Source of the DNA: Pseudomonadota bacterium
GTDB taxonomy: Bacteria > Desulfobacterota > Binatia > Binatales > Binataceae
Assembly (NCBI GenBank): GCA_021325355.1
Contig: JAJPHI010000014.1
Coordinates: 127,129 to 191,128, forward strand
Reading direction: 5' to 3'
Length of the DNA: 64,000 bases
Part shown: positions 1 through 10,000 of the stretch, one piece after another
How positions within the stretch are numbered: position 1 is the stretch's first letter
How the letters are laid out: each line of letters opens with the position of its first letter
Notes under the pieces: model-generated
Seen by the model: the letters and a program-made list of their open reading frames with translations, nothing else
What the model was told of the DNA's origin: nothing
The model's database searches: none
Made by a program: the position numbers and the translations under genes

Positions 1-936
1 GTTCATCCCGAAGATGGTCGGCACCGGGGCGGCAGCGCTGCCATCGTGGGTCTTGCCGTCGATTTCGTTGATGATGCCCTGGACCTTAAGGCTGTCGTAG
101 CACTGGATATTCTGGAAACTGCCGGTGTAATCGTCGCCCGCGGCGACCGCCGCCTGATCCGGCAACGGACTGCAGTTCATCACGGTCATATTCGGCAATG
201 GAATGAAATTAGCCGAGTTCGAATTGATCTCGGGCGCGTAGAAATCGTTGACCGTCGCGCCGGTACCAGGACCGGCCACCGCGATATAAGCCGGATGCTT
301 GTCTTCCCAGGCCGTGTAACCGCCGGCCGCCGAGATCACACCGAAGATCGTGTTGACGCGGACGAAGTTGTACGGCCATACCGGATTGCAATTGTTGAAG
401 GGGTCGCGCACCAGCCTGGTCGAGTCAATCGAGTTGACACCGCCCTCACCGCTCGGCGCGCCGCCGTTCAGTTGGCTCTGGTCAATATCGATCCCTTCTT
501 CATACTCGGTGCTCGTGCCGTTGTTCTGATTCGGCGTGCAGGTGCCCCCGAGCAGACCGTTGCCGGTGGTATTCTGCGGCGCCAGCACTCGATCATAGGC
601 GACGTCATAATAAATGCCGGTCGTCTTCGGCGACCCTCCCGTCACCAGCGCCATCAGCCCGGGGAAAGAATCCGAGGGTTTGGAGGTCGAGGTGTTGATA
701 TAGTTGTAGCCGTTGTTGGCGAGCGCGTTCAGGTTGGGACAGTACGGCAAACCTCCATTTACGCCGCTCAGACCGCGTGAACAATTGATAAAATCCAGCG
801 CGTGCATGCCGTCAACGCTGATCAAAAGGACGTGGTTGACGTTCGTGCTCGCCGCCTGGACTCCGGCGGCCGGCATCAGTGCCCCACCCAGCATCGCGGC
901 GGTTGCCGCGATTAACGTTTTGATCGGAATTTTCAA
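1..936 (-). CDS. Secreted type I phosphodiesterase / nucleotide pyrophosphatase-like protein (3' end outside window)
   Basis: The frame runs off the left edge, so only the first 312 residues are present. A TTG start at 936 follows a GGGAGG ribosome site nine bases upstream. Residues 1-29 form a signal peptide ending near VQA-AS, so the protein is exported. HVLLISVDGMHALD (residues 35-48) is the metal-binding start of the alkaline phosphatase superfamily, with Asp42 a likely ligand. SDSFPGLMALVTGG (88-101) matches the nucleophile region of nucleotide pyrophosphatases, Ser90 taking the usual Thr position. Family members hydrolyse phosphodiesters or phosphonates with two metal ions; the substrate cannot be told. 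It is divergent from the formate dehydrogenase operon. Confidence 0.72.
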   Translation of the reverse strand, partial: MKIPIKTLIAATAAMLGGALMPAAGVQAASTNVNHVLLISVDGMHALDFINCSRGLSGVNGGLPYCPNLNALANNGYNYINTSTSKPSDSFPGLMALVTGGSPKTTGIYYDVAYDRVLAPQNTTGNGLLGGTCTPNQNNGTSTEYEEGIDIDQSQLNGGAPSGEGGVNSIDSTRLVRDPFNNCNPVWPYNFVRVNTIFGVISAAGGYTAWEDKHPAYIAVAGPGTGATVNDFYAPEINSNSANFIPLPNMTVMNCSPLPDQAAVAAGDDYTGSFQNIQCYDSLKVQGIINEIDGKTHDGSAAAPVPTIFGMN

Positions 937-1177
937 CGACGTGATCCTCCCTTGAGCCCGATTGAAACGGGCCAAGGCGGGATTAGACCGTTATTGCCGT
1001 TCGTCCGATAAAGAGCGTGTTACGGCACCTTTAATTGAATCGATTGCCAAGGCTCCGCCCTTCATCTCGCGACCCGCGCCGCCGTCTCTTGACCATCCGC
1101 ATTCAATCGGCGACGCTTTTTACCAGGAGACGGGACGAAATCCGGCGCCGCAGCGCCGTTTCGGCCGGCCGATTACG

Positions 1178-1660
1178 TTGCCAAGCGCTGAGGACTGGAA
1201 CCGCGATATCGTCGAAAAAATCGCCCTGGAATCAAAGGATGAGCCGGGCGCTTTGATGGTAATCCTGCGTCGTGTGCAGGACGCGCTCGGTTGGGTGCCG
1301 CGCGGCGCGGTGCCGGTTATCGCCGATATCGTGAATCTTTCGCGTGCCGAAGTGCACGGCGTGGTCAGCTTTTATCATGATTTTCGACCCGAGCCGCCGG
1401 GCCGGACCGTGGTGCGACTCTGCCGCGCCGAGTCCTGCCAGGCCGCGGGTGGTGAGGCGCTGGCCGATCATGTGCAGAATCGACTGGGCCTCAAGTTCGG
1501 GCAGACCACCCGCGACGGCAGCTTCACCCTCGAAGCGGTTTATTGTCTCGGCAACTGCGCGTGTTCGCCGGCTGCGGTCATCGGCGATGAATTGATCGGC
1601 CGCCTGACGCCGGACCGCTTCGACCAGATAATCGCCAGCGCTGAACGGGTCCGGCGGTGA
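1178..1660 (+). CDS. fdsG: NAD-dependent formate dehydrogenase gamma subunit (NuoE-like 2Fe-2S protein)
   Basis: Thioredoxin-fold [2Fe-2S] subunit of the soluble formate dehydrogenase FdsGBAD, related to NuoE; it carries electrons beside the FMN subunit. The four cluster ligands are seen as C82-x4-C87 (CRAESC) and C123-x3-C127 (CLGNC). The helical lead-in and the AEVHGVVSFYHDF stretch are typical of the family. The open frame extends upstream to a TTG at 962, but those residues look non-coding; the TTG at 1178 gives 160 residues, the usual FdsG length, though no good ribosome site is visible for either start. The stop overlaps the GTG start of fdsB by four bases. Confidence 0.88.
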   Translation: MPSAEDWNRDIVEKIALESKDEPGALMVILRRVQDALGWVPRGAVPVIADIVNLSRAEVHGVVSFYHDFRPEPPGRTVVRLCRAESCQAAGGEALADHVQNRLGLKFGQTTRDGSFTLEAVYCLGNCACSPAAVIGDELIGRLTPDRFDQIIASAERVRR

Positions 1661-3222
1661 ATTCCACCACGGTCTTCATTCCGCGCGACTCGGGCGCGCT
1701 CTCGCTCGGTGCCGAGCGTGTGGCCGTCGCGCTGATGGTCGAAGCGAATCGACGGCGGCTGGATCTCACGATCGTGCGCAATGGCTCGCGCGGCCTCTAC
1801 TGGCTCGAACCGATGATCGAAGTCGCGACGCCGCAGGGCCGCATCGCGTACGGTCCCGTCGCTGCCGAAGACGTCGCCTTGCTGCTGGACGCGGATTTCC
1901 TCCACGGCGGCGACCATCGTCTGCGGCTCGGCCCGCCAGAGGACATTCCTTATCTAAGGAAGCAGGAACGCCTGACCTTCGCGCGGGTCGGCGTTATCGA
2001 TCCGCTGTCGCTTGAGGACTATCGGGCGCATGGCGGGTATCAGGGCCTGACGCGCGCCGTGAGCATGAAGCCCGAGGAGATCGTCGAGGAGCTGGTGCTC
2101 TCCGGCCTGCGGGGACGCGGCGGCGCCGGCTTCCCGGCCGGAATCAAGTGGCGGACGACGCTGCAGGCCGCATCCGAACAGAAATATATCGTCTGCAACG
2201 CCGATGAAGGCGACTCGGGCACCTTTTCCGACCGGATGATCATGGAGGGCGACCCGCTGGTCCTGCTCGAGGGGATGACGATCGCGGCGCTCGCGGTGGG
2301 GGCGACGCGCGGATTTATCTACCTGCGCTCGGAATATCCGCATGCGCTGCGCACCCTTAGCGAGGCGATTGCGTTGGCCGAAAGGGCCGGTTACCTCGGC
2401 AACGACGTTTGCGGCAGCGGGAAAGCGTTTCGCATCGACGTGCGGGTCGGTGCCGGAGCCTATATCTGCGGCGAAGAGACCGCGATGCTCGAAAGTCTCG
2501 AAGGCAAGCGCGGGATGGTGCGGTTCAAACCGCCCCTGCCAGCGATCGCCGGCCTGTTCGGCCGTCCCACCGTGGTGAACAACGTGATCACGCTGGCGAC
2601 GGTGCCGACGATCCTCGAACGCGGCGGCAACTTTTACAAAGGCTATGGGATGGGACGATCGCTCGGTACCCTGCCGATCCAACTGGCGGGCAACGTGAAG
2701 CGTCCCGGTCTGATCGAAAAGGCGATGGGCGTGACGCTGCGTGAACTTGTCTATGACTTCGGCGGCGGTACGGCGAGCGGCCGTCCGTTGCGCGCCGTTC
2801 AAGTGGGTGGTCCGCTGGGGGCCTACTTTCCGGAGTCGATGCTGGATCTGCCGCTCGACTATGAAACGCTGGCCGCCAAAGGCGGTCTGGTGGGTCACGG
2901 CGGTATCGTGGTCTTCGATGACACGGTCGATATGGCGCGTCAGGCGCGCTACGCGATGGAATTCTGCGCGCTCGAATCGTGCGGCAAATGCACGCCTTGC
3001 CGAATTGGCTCGACCCGCGGAGTCGAGGTGATTGACCGGCTTATCGCGGCGCGCGATGGTGAGAAGCAGCGCGCCGTCGCACTGCTGCGCGATCTGTGCG
3101 ATACCATGACCGCAGGGTCGCTGTGTGCCCTGGGCGGTCTTACGCCGCTCCCAGTAACCAGTGCGCTGCGCCATTTTCCGGAGGATTTCGGCCTTCCGGC
3201 AACGGCGTGGCAGGAGCGCTAG
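1657..3222 (+). CDS. fdsB: NAD-dependent formate dehydrogenase beta subunit (NuoF-like, FMN and 4Fe-4S)
   Basis: Diaphorase subunit that passes electrons from the Fe-S chain through FMN to NAD+. It has 521 residues: an N-terminal thioredoxin-like part (about 1-110) as in fused FdsB proteins, then a NuoF core with the FMN/NAD glycine motif GRGGAGFP (153-160) and YICGEETAMLESLEG further on. The [4Fe-4S] ligands are C442-x2-C445-x2-C448 plus C490. The GTG start overlaps the fdsG stop, and fdsA starts 11 bases after its stop, so the genes are translated together. Nothing essential is missing. The same fold occurs in NuoF and hydrogenase HoxF, but the FdsA neighbour settles the role. Confidence 0.93.
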   Translation: MNSTTVFIPRDSGALSLGAERVAVALMVEANRRRLDLTIVRNGSRGLYWLEPMIEVATPQGRIAYGPVAAEDVALLLDADFLHGGDHRLRLGPPEDIPYLRKQERLTFARVGVIDPLSLEDYRAHGGYQGLTRAVSMKPEEIVEELVLSGLRGRGGAGFPAGIKWRTTLQAASEQKYIVCNADEGDSGTFSDRMIMEGDPLVLLEGMTIAALAVGATRGFIYLRSEYPHALRTLSEAIALAERAGYLGNDVCGSGKAFRIDVRVGAGAYICGEETAMLESLEGKRGMVRFKPPLPAIAGLFGRPTVVNNVITLATVPTILERGGNFYKGYGMGRSLGTLPIQLAGNVKRPGLIEKAMGVTLRELVYDFGGGTASGRPLRAVQVGGPLGAYFPESMLDLPLDYETLAAKGGLVGHGGIVVFDDTVDMARQARYAMEFCALESCGKCTPCRIGSTRGVEVIDRLIAARDGEKQRAVALLRDLCDTMTAGSLCALGGLTPLPVTSALRHFPEDFGLPATAWQER

Positions 3223-3233
3223 CGGAGTCTCGT

Positions 3234-6053
3234 ATGCAGGCTATCGACAACAAGGATCTCGGCACGCCGGAACGTATCGGCCTGAATTCAGTCACCCTTG
3301 AGGTCGATGGACGCGAGGTGACGGTGCCCGCCGGCACCTCGGTGATGCGCGCGGCGGCGCTGGCTGACGTCATGATCCCGCGCCTGTGCGCGACCGATAC
3401 GCTCGAGCCCTTCGGCTCATGTCGCTTGTGCCTCATCGAGATCGAAGGACGAAACGGTTGTCCGGCTTCCTGTACCACGCCGGTCGAGGCCGGGATGAAG
3501 GTCCGCACCACGAGCGAAAAACTCACCAGACTGCGGCGCGGCGTGATGGAACTCTACATGTCCGACCATCCGCTGGATCCGTTCGAGTGCAAAGCCGGCG
3601 GCAAGTGCGAATTGCACGAGATGGCGCGCGTTGTGGGTCTCGAGGAGGTGCGTTACCGCGACGGCCGCAACCATCTGGGGCTGCCCATCGATGACTCGAA
3701 CCCGTATTTCAGCTTCGACCCTTCGCGATGCATCCTGTGCTCGCGCTGCGTGCGCGCCTGCGACGATATTCAGGGAACCTTTGCGCTGACGATCGAGGGA
3801 CGTGGCTTCAACTCGCTGATGACGCCCGGGCAGCACGAGCATTATATCGACTCCGAGTGTGTCTCCTGCGGCGCCTGTGTTCAGGCCTGTCCGACCGATG
3901 CGCTGATGGAGAAGTCGGTGCTCGAAAAAGGCCGGGCCGAGCGGGCGATTATCACCACCTGCGCCTACTGCGGGGTCGGCTGCTCCTTCAAAGCGGAAGT
4001 GCGCGGCGACGAGATTGTGCGGATGGTGCCCAACACGAACGGGATGCCCAACCGCGGTCATTCGTGCGTCAAGGGCCGCTTTGCCTGGGGCTACGCCACC
4101 CATCCGGATCGCGCGCTCAAGCCGATGATTCGCCGGCGCATCAGCGATCCATGGCAGGAGGTTTCGTGGGAGGAGGCGATCGGCCACGCGGCGCGAGAGT
4201 TCAAGCGCGTGCAGCAAAAGTACGGACGTGGCGCCGTCGGCGGAATCACCTCATCGCGCTGCACCAACGAAGAGGCGTATCTGGTGCAGAAGCTGGTGCG
4301 CGCGGCCTTCGGCAACAACAACGTCGATACCTGCGCGCGGGTGTGCCATTCGCCAACCGGCTATGGGCTCAAGACCGCCTTTGGCACCCCCGCCGGCACC
4401 CAGGACTTTGCTTCCGTACTGGCGGCCGACGTGATCGTCGTGATCGGCGCGAACCCGACCGAAGGCCATCCGGTGTTTGCCGCGATCATGAAGCGGCGCC
4501 TGCGTCAGGGGGCGCGTCTCATCGTGATCGATCCGCGACAGATCGAGTTGGTGCGAATGCCGCATATCAACGCTGATTATTTCCTGCAGCTTCAGCCCGG
4601 CACCAACGTCGCCCTGTTCAATGCGCTAGCCTACACGATCGTGACCGAAGGCCTGGAGAACGAGCAATTCATACGCGAACGCTGTGAAGCCCGCGAATAC
4701 CAGGTCTGGCGCGATTTTATCCTGAAGCCGGAGAACTCGCCGGAAGCCGTCGAAAAAATCACCGGGGTGGCCGCGGCACAGATTCGCGGCGCCGCCCGAC
4801 TTTACGCGCAGGGGCCGAATTCGGCGATCTACTACGGTCTTGGCGTAACCGAGCACAGCCAGGGCAGCACCGCGGTGCTGGCGATGGCGAACCTCGCGAT
4901 GGTCACCGGGAATCTTGGCCGACCCGGCGTCGGCGTCAATCCGCTGCGCGGCCAGAACAACGTTCAGGGTTCAAACGACGTCGGCTCCTTCCCGCACGAG
5001 CTGACCGGTTATCGGCACGTCTCCGATCCCCAATTGCGGGCGGAATTCGAGCGTGAATGGCAGGTCACGCTCGATCCTGAACCGGGACTGCGCATCCCGA
5101 ACATGTTCGATGCGGCGTTGGACGGCAGCTTCAAGGGCCTGTACGTCGAAGGCGAAGATATCGCTCAGTCTGATCCCAACTCGCAGCACGTGGCGGCGGC
5201 GCTGGCGGCGATGGAGATCGTGGTCGTCCAGGACATCTTTCTCAACGAGACCGCGAAATACGCTCACGTCTTCCTGCCGGGTTCGTCGTTTCTCGAAAAG
5301 GACGGGACCTTCACCAACGCCGAGCGGCGGATCTCGCGAGTGCGCAAGGTGTTGCCGCCGCTGGCGGGCAAGGCCGACTGGGAGATCACCTGCGATCTCG
5401 CCCGCGCGCTCGGCTATCCGATGAACTACAACCATCCGGCCGAAGTGATGGACGAGATTGCCCGGCTGACACCGACTTTTGCCGGCGTCAGTTTCGCCAA
5501 GCTCGACCGCCTGGGCAGCGTGCAATGGCCCTGCAATGACGAAGCGCCGCAAGGCACCCCGATCATGCACGTCGGCGCCTTCGTCCGCGGCCGAGGGCGG
5601 ATGCTGCCCACCGCTTATGTGCCGACGCCCGAACGCACCAGCGCCCGCTATCCGCTGATTCTCACCACCGGCCGCATCCTGACCCAGTACAACGTCGGCA
5701 CCCAGACGCGCCGCACGAGGAACGTGGTCTGGCACGATGAAGATCGGCTCGAAATAAATCCGCATGACGCCGAGCAGCGCGGTATCCGCGACGGCGACTG
5801 GGTCGAAGTGTCGAGCCGCGCCGGTGCAATTCTGGAACGCGCGGAGATCACCGAACGGGTGCCGCCGGGCGTGGTGTACACCACGTTCCATCATCCGGAG
5901 AGTGCGGCCAACGTGGTCACCACCGAGAATTCAGACTGGGCCACCAACTGCCCCGAATACAAGGTGACGGCAGTGCAGGTGACGCCCACGACGCGGCGGC
6001 CGGAACGGCTTCCCGCCGGCCGCGCGCCGCTCTCCGCGACGGTCGCCGAGTAG
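3234..6053 (+). CDS. fdsA: NAD-dependent formate dehydrogenase catalytic alpha subunit (molybdopterin)
   Basis: Catalytic subunit that oxidises formate to CO2 at a bis-molybdopterin guanine dinucleotide centre in the cytoplasm. ATG at 3234 has GGAG six bases upstream and gives 939 residues. Order of parts: NuoG-like [2Fe-2S] domain (CATDTLEPFGSCRLC), a His/Cys cluster region (about 112-125), two [4Fe-4S] motifs (CILCSRCVRAC and CVSCGACVQAC), the FDH cluster CAYCGVGC, then the molybdopterin domains. The active-site ligand is Cys371 in CARVCHSPT, not selenocysteine. The His/Cys motif reads HPLDPFEC: Pro116 replaces the first cysteine usually found, so one Fe-S ligand seems absent. A molybdopterin dinucleotide-binding domain ends the protein. 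Confidence 0.95.
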   Translation: MQAIDNKDLGTPERIGLNSVTLEVDGREVTVPAGTSVMRAAALADVMIPRLCATDTLEPFGSCRLCLIEIEGRNGCPASCTTPVEAGMKVRTTSEKLTRLRRGVMELYMSDHPLDPFECKAGGKCELHEMARVVGLEEVRYRDGRNHLGLPIDDSNPYFSFDPSRCILCSRCVRACDDIQGTFALTIEGRGFNSLMTPGQHEHYIDSECVSCGACVQACPTDALMEKSVLEKGRAERAIITTCAYCGVGCSFKAEVRGDEIVRMVPNTNGMPNRGHSCVKGRFAWGYATHPDRALKPMIRRRISDPWQEVSWEEAIGHAAREFKRVQQKYGRGAVGGITSSRCTNEEAYLVQKLVRAAFGNNNVDTCARVCHSPTGYGLKTAFGTPAGTQDFASVLAADVIVVIGANPTEGHPVFAAIMKRRLRQGARLIVIDPRQIELVRMPHINADYFLQLQPGTNVALFNALAYTIVTEGLENEQFIRERCEAREYQVWRDFILKPENSPEAVEKITGVAAAQIRGAARLYAQGPNSAIYYGLGVTEHSQGSTAVLAMANLAMVTGNLGRPGVGVNPLRGQNNVQGSNDVGSFPHELTGYRHVSDPQLRAEFEREWQVTLDPEPGLRIPNMFDAALDGSFKGLYVEGEDIAQSDPNSQHVAAALAAMEIVVVQDIFLNETAKYAHVFLPGSSFLEKDGTFTNAERRISRVRKVLPPLAGKADWEITCDLARALGYPMNYNHPAEVMDEIARLTPTFAGVSFAKLDRLGSVQWPCNDEAPQGTPIMHVGAFVRGRGRMLPTAYVPTPERTSARYPLILTTGRILTQYNVGTQTRRTRNVVWHDEDRLEINPHDAEQRGIRDGDWVEVSSRAGAILERAEITERVPPGVVYTTFHHPESAANVVTTENSDWATNCPEYKVTAVQVTPTTRRPERLPAGRAPLSATVAE

Positions 6054-6071
6054 GAATTTCCCCGGCCGGCG

Positions 6072-6290
6072 ATGGAGCTGCACAAGCTGATTACGATGGC
6101 CAACGAGATCGGCGGGTTTTTCGCGCAGCTTCCCGATCGCGAAGAGGCCACCAGTTCAATCGCGACGCATATAAGGAACTTCTGGGAACCGCGCATGCGC
6201 CGCGAGATTATCGCGTATGCGCGCGAGGATGGCAGCGCGCTTCACGAGCTGGTGCGCGCGGCGATTCTGCGTCTCGAGACGCCGCGTTAG
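6072..6290 (+). CDS. fdsD: Formate dehydrogenase delta subunit
   Basis: Small 72-residue protein 18 bases behind fdsA. Its size, position and helical sequence, with HKLITMANEIGGFFAQ near the start and NFWEPRMRREIIAYA in the middle, match FdsD, the small subunit needed for active soluble NAD-dependent formate dehydrogenase. How FdsD works at the molecular level is unclear even in studied bacteria. It closes the fdsGBAD operon; the next gene lies on the other strand 16 bases away. FdhD, which such operons often carry, is not next here but at 13955. Confidence 0.85.
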   Translation: MELHKLITMANEIGGFFAQLPDREEATSSIATHIRNFWEPRMRREIIAYAREDGSALHELVRAAILRLETPR

Positions 6291-6306
6291 CGAATCCCGC
6301 CTCCGC

Positions 6307-6867
6307 TCACGGTGCTGGTACCGATGGACGCTGACTGACGACGGGCCATTCGAGGAACAGGGCGCGCAGCGCGCCGCCGCCCATCCGCCGGTTGATCTCG
6401 AAAAAAGCGAAGTAGAGCGCGAAGAGCACGCTGACGCCGAGTGCCACCGCCATTATCCGATAATGGTTGGCGTGCGCGATCATAAAGCTGACCGCGCCCC
6501 CAAAACTGCGCGTATGGTGCAGCGCCTCGAGAAAGCGCTCCAGGTAGCCGAGCAGCACGGTGGCGAGGCCGTAAAAAAACGTCTTCACCGCCACGGCGAC
6601 GATCCGCGGATAGCGCTCGAGTCGTTGGGCCAGGGAAGTCTCATCCATCAGCATCGCGCCCTTCGCGGCGGCAAAGGCGCCAATCAGGACCGTCGACAAC
6701 GTCGTCATCTCGATCGAGAACTGCGCCAGGATCAGTTTGATAAGCGTCAGCAGGATGAGAAAACCGACGATGAAAAACGCGAAAATCGGCCGTCCCGCCT
6801 GGATTTCACGGCGCACGGCTCGTCCAATTCGTGTGATCCGCCTTGGTGAATCTACGGCCATGTTCAA
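6307..6867 (-). CDS. Conserved four-helix membrane protein, function unknown
   Basis: Protein of 186 residues that I do not recognise. It has about four hydrophobic segments: PIFAFFIVGFLILLTLIKL (about 27-46), STVLIGAFAAAKGAML (about 58-73), AVAVKTFFYGLATVLLGYL (about 90-108) and IMAVALGVSVLFALYFAFF (about 138-156). The N-terminus is basic and probably cytoplasmic. No catalytic motif is visible. It is a single gene, tail to tail with fdsD and downstream of the large histidine kinase on the same strand with a gap of about 140 bases, so co-transcription with the kinase is possible but not shown. Confidence 0.68.
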   Translation of the reverse strand: MNMAVDSPRRITRIGRAVRREIQAGRPIFAFFIVGFLILLTLIKLILAQFSIEMTTLSTVLIGAFAAAKGAMLMDETSLAQRLERYPRIVAVAVKTFFYGLATVLLGYLERFLEALHHTRSFGGAVSFMIAHANHYRIMAVALGVSVLFALYFAFFEINRRMGGGALRALFLEWPVVSQRPSVPAP

Positions 6868-7006
6868 TTTCCCTCGCCGGCAAGCCCGAAGGCGATTCTG
6901 ACGCGCGCGGCGCGGGCTGTAAAACGCTGTCGTGTGGCGAAACGGCGAAGGCCGATTAAGTCCGCGCGATATACCCTTTCATCGAAGCGCGGAAACAGCC
7001 GCCGCT

Positions 7007-10000
7007 TCAGATCGATCGTTTGTCGTCGTCCAGCATCTGCCGCACCTTGGTTGCCAACTGACTAATCGTGAAGGGCTTCGTAATCAGCTCGACGCCGGGA
7101 TCCAGTCGACCCTGATGGACGATCGCATTGCGCGCGTATCCGGTGGCGAAGAGGACCTTTAGTTCGGGTCGGCGCTCGCGAGCCCGTTCGGCCAGTTGCC
7201 GGCCGTTGAGGCCGCCGGGCAGTCCGACATCGGTGAAGAGCAGGTCGACGCGCGTGGCAGTTTCCAGCAGGCCGAGCGCGCCTGCCCCGTCGCCCGCCTC
7301 GAGCACGCCATAGCCCAGCTCGCGCAGCATCATGACCGTGTTCGCGCGCACGTCCTCGTCGTCCTCGACCACGAGGATCACCTCGCTCTGGGTGCCGAGC
7401 GACAGGCGGTCCCGCGACGGTTCACTCGCGCCGGAAGCGCCGTCTTCGAGCAGTCGCGGCATATAAATCTTGACGGTGGTACCCGCATTCGGCTCGCTAT
7501 AGATCTTGACGTGTCCGCCGGACTGCTTGACGAAGCCGTACACCTGCGAGAGCCCAAGTCCGGTTCCTTGTCCGACCTCCTTGGTCGTGAAGAATGGCTC
7601 GAACGCTTTGCCGATGACCTCCTGAGTCATGCCGACTCCGGTATCGCTGAACGCGATCATGACGTATTGGCCGGGCGCAACTTCCTCGTGCATCGATGCG
7701 TACGCTTCGTCGATGTAGGAGTTGGCGGTTTCGATCGTAAGGCGCCCGCCTTCGGGCATCGCGTCGCGGGCATTCACGGCGAGATTGAGCAAGGCGTTCT
7801 CGAGTTCGTTCGCGTCCGCAGAGATTCGCCAAAGGCCGCCGGCGAGAACGGTTTCGATGCTGATGGTCTCGCCCAGAGTCCGGCGCAGCAGTTCCGACAT
7901 GCGGCTGACGAGGCGGTTGACCTCGAGCGGCTTGGGATCCAGCGGTTGTCGGCGGGAGAACGCCAGCAGTCGCTGGGTGAGAGCGGCGGCGCGTTCGGCG
8001 CCGCGCAGCGCGCCGTCGGTCAGGCGCTTAAGATCCTCCGGCGGCGGCATCGCGCCGCCCGCGAGCCGCCGCTGCAGCACGTACAGGTTGCCGACGATCA
8101 CCTGCAGGAGATTGTTGAAGTCGTGGGCAACGCCGCCGGTGAGCTGGCCGATAGTTTCCATCTTCTGCGCCTGGCGAAACGCCTCTTCGGCCTTGGTGCG
8201 CTCGGCAATCTCCGCCGCCACCCGATGCTCGAGCGTTTCGTTGAGCCGCCGCAGTTCCTCCTCGGCCTTGCGGCTGGCCGCGTATAGAAGGGCGTTATCA
8301 ATCGCGACGGCAGCCTGCGCCGCAATGCCCGCCAGGATGAGCTCGTCGCGCTTGGTAAAGGCGCCGGGCTGACTGTGCGCCAGGCAGAGCCCGCCGTGAA
8401 CTTCGCCGATCCGCGAAACCATCGGAACCGCCAGATAGCTGCGCACCGGAAACTGTTCCAGCGGTGTGCCGGAGAAAGGTGGATTCTGCCGGTAGCGTGG
8501 ATCGCTCAGGACGTCGTCGCAATGCACCACGCCTTCGCTGCCGAAGTTCGGGGCGAAGAGCGGCGCGTTTTGCGGAATCGCGAGTTCGGCAGAGGCTGCG
8601 CCCACCGCCTCGCCGGAGAATGCGTGTAGCATATGCGGCTGGCCGCTATGGTCCGCAGCTTTGAAGCAGAAGGCGCCGAACTCCGCGCGGGTCAGTCCCA
8701 CTGCCGCGTCAGTGACCGTCTGCGCGAGTCGCGTCAAGTCGAGTTCTGCGGCCAGCATCGCTCCGGTGCGGTTGAGGGTCTCGAGGCGTTGCGCTTCCTC
8801 CTGCAGAACCCGCGCAATCTCCCGCCGCTCGCGCGCGAGATTGAGGCTCGCGTGGACGCGCGCCAGGAGTTCGCGAGCGCTGAACGGCTTGGTCAGGTAA
8901 TCATCGGCGCCGGCAGACAGGCCCTCGATACTGGCCTCTTCGCCGGCGCGCGCCGAGAGCAGAATTACCGGCACGTCGCGCAAGCTGGAATCGGCGCGTA
9001 CTTCCCGCAACAGCCCGAGACCGTCCAGTCGTGGCATCATCACGTCGGCCAGAATCAGGTCGGGTCGGCGGCGGCGAGCGCTCGCCAGCGCCGCCTGGCC
9101 ATCGGCTACGGCCTCGACCCGGTAATGCAGCCCGATGAGACGGCGGACGTAGTCGCGCATATCGGCGTTGTCATCGGCGATCAGCACCAGGGGCCGCTGC
9201 TGATCGGCGGGCATTGCGGGAACCGGGTCCATCAACTCCGGTTCCATCGTCAGTTCCGCAGGCGTTGTTTCCGGCAGCCATCTGAGCGCTTCCTCGACGA
9301 AGGCCTGCGCGCGCAGTTCGGTGGGAGCGAGCGTTCTCTCGGCGCCGATTCGCTCCGCCGGCAGATGGGCCGTGCCGAAGGGGAGCGTTACCGAAAAGAC
9401 CGAACCCCTGCCGACCGCGCTGGTGACGCGCACTTCGCCACCGTGGAGACGAACCAGCTCCTGGACGAGGGCGAGGCCGATTCCGGTGCCCTCGTGGGTG
9501 CGTCCACGCTGCCCCTCGATACGGTGGAATCGTTCGAACACTCGCGGCAGTTCATGAGCCGGGATGCCGACGCCGGTGTCGCGAACTTCGAGTATCGCAC
9601 TCGCGTGATCCGAAGAAGCGCGAACGGAAACCTCGACCTTGCCCTCGAGCGTGTATTTGAACGCGTTGGAGATCAGGTTGAGGACGATCTTCTCCCACAT
9701 TTCACGGTCGATATAGATCGCCTCGGGCAGCGGCGCGCAATCGATCACATATTCGAGGCCCGCTCGCTCCATCGCCGAACGAAAGCTGCTGGCGAGTTCG
9801 GCGGTATACGACGACAGGTCCACCGCCACGTAAGACGCCTGCACCCGCCCTGCTTCGATCCGCGAGAAATCGAGCAGGGTATTGACGAGCCGCAGCAGCC
9901 GCAGACCGTTGCGATGAATCAGCTCGAGCTCATCGCGATTGGCCACGACGTTATCGGAGGCGCGCGCGAGCAGATCCTCTAGCGGGCTCAACATCAGCGT

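Noticed and set aside
1954-3174. Open frame of 406 codons opposite fdsB
   Set aside because: It is a mirror of a GC-rich coding region. Its product is rich in Arg and His and shows no domain, while fdsB carries all expected motifs.
7196-9982. Long + strand open frames opposite the large histidine kinase
   Set aside because: Kinase and receiver motifs are all on the minus strand; the opposite frames have no motif and no ribosome sites.
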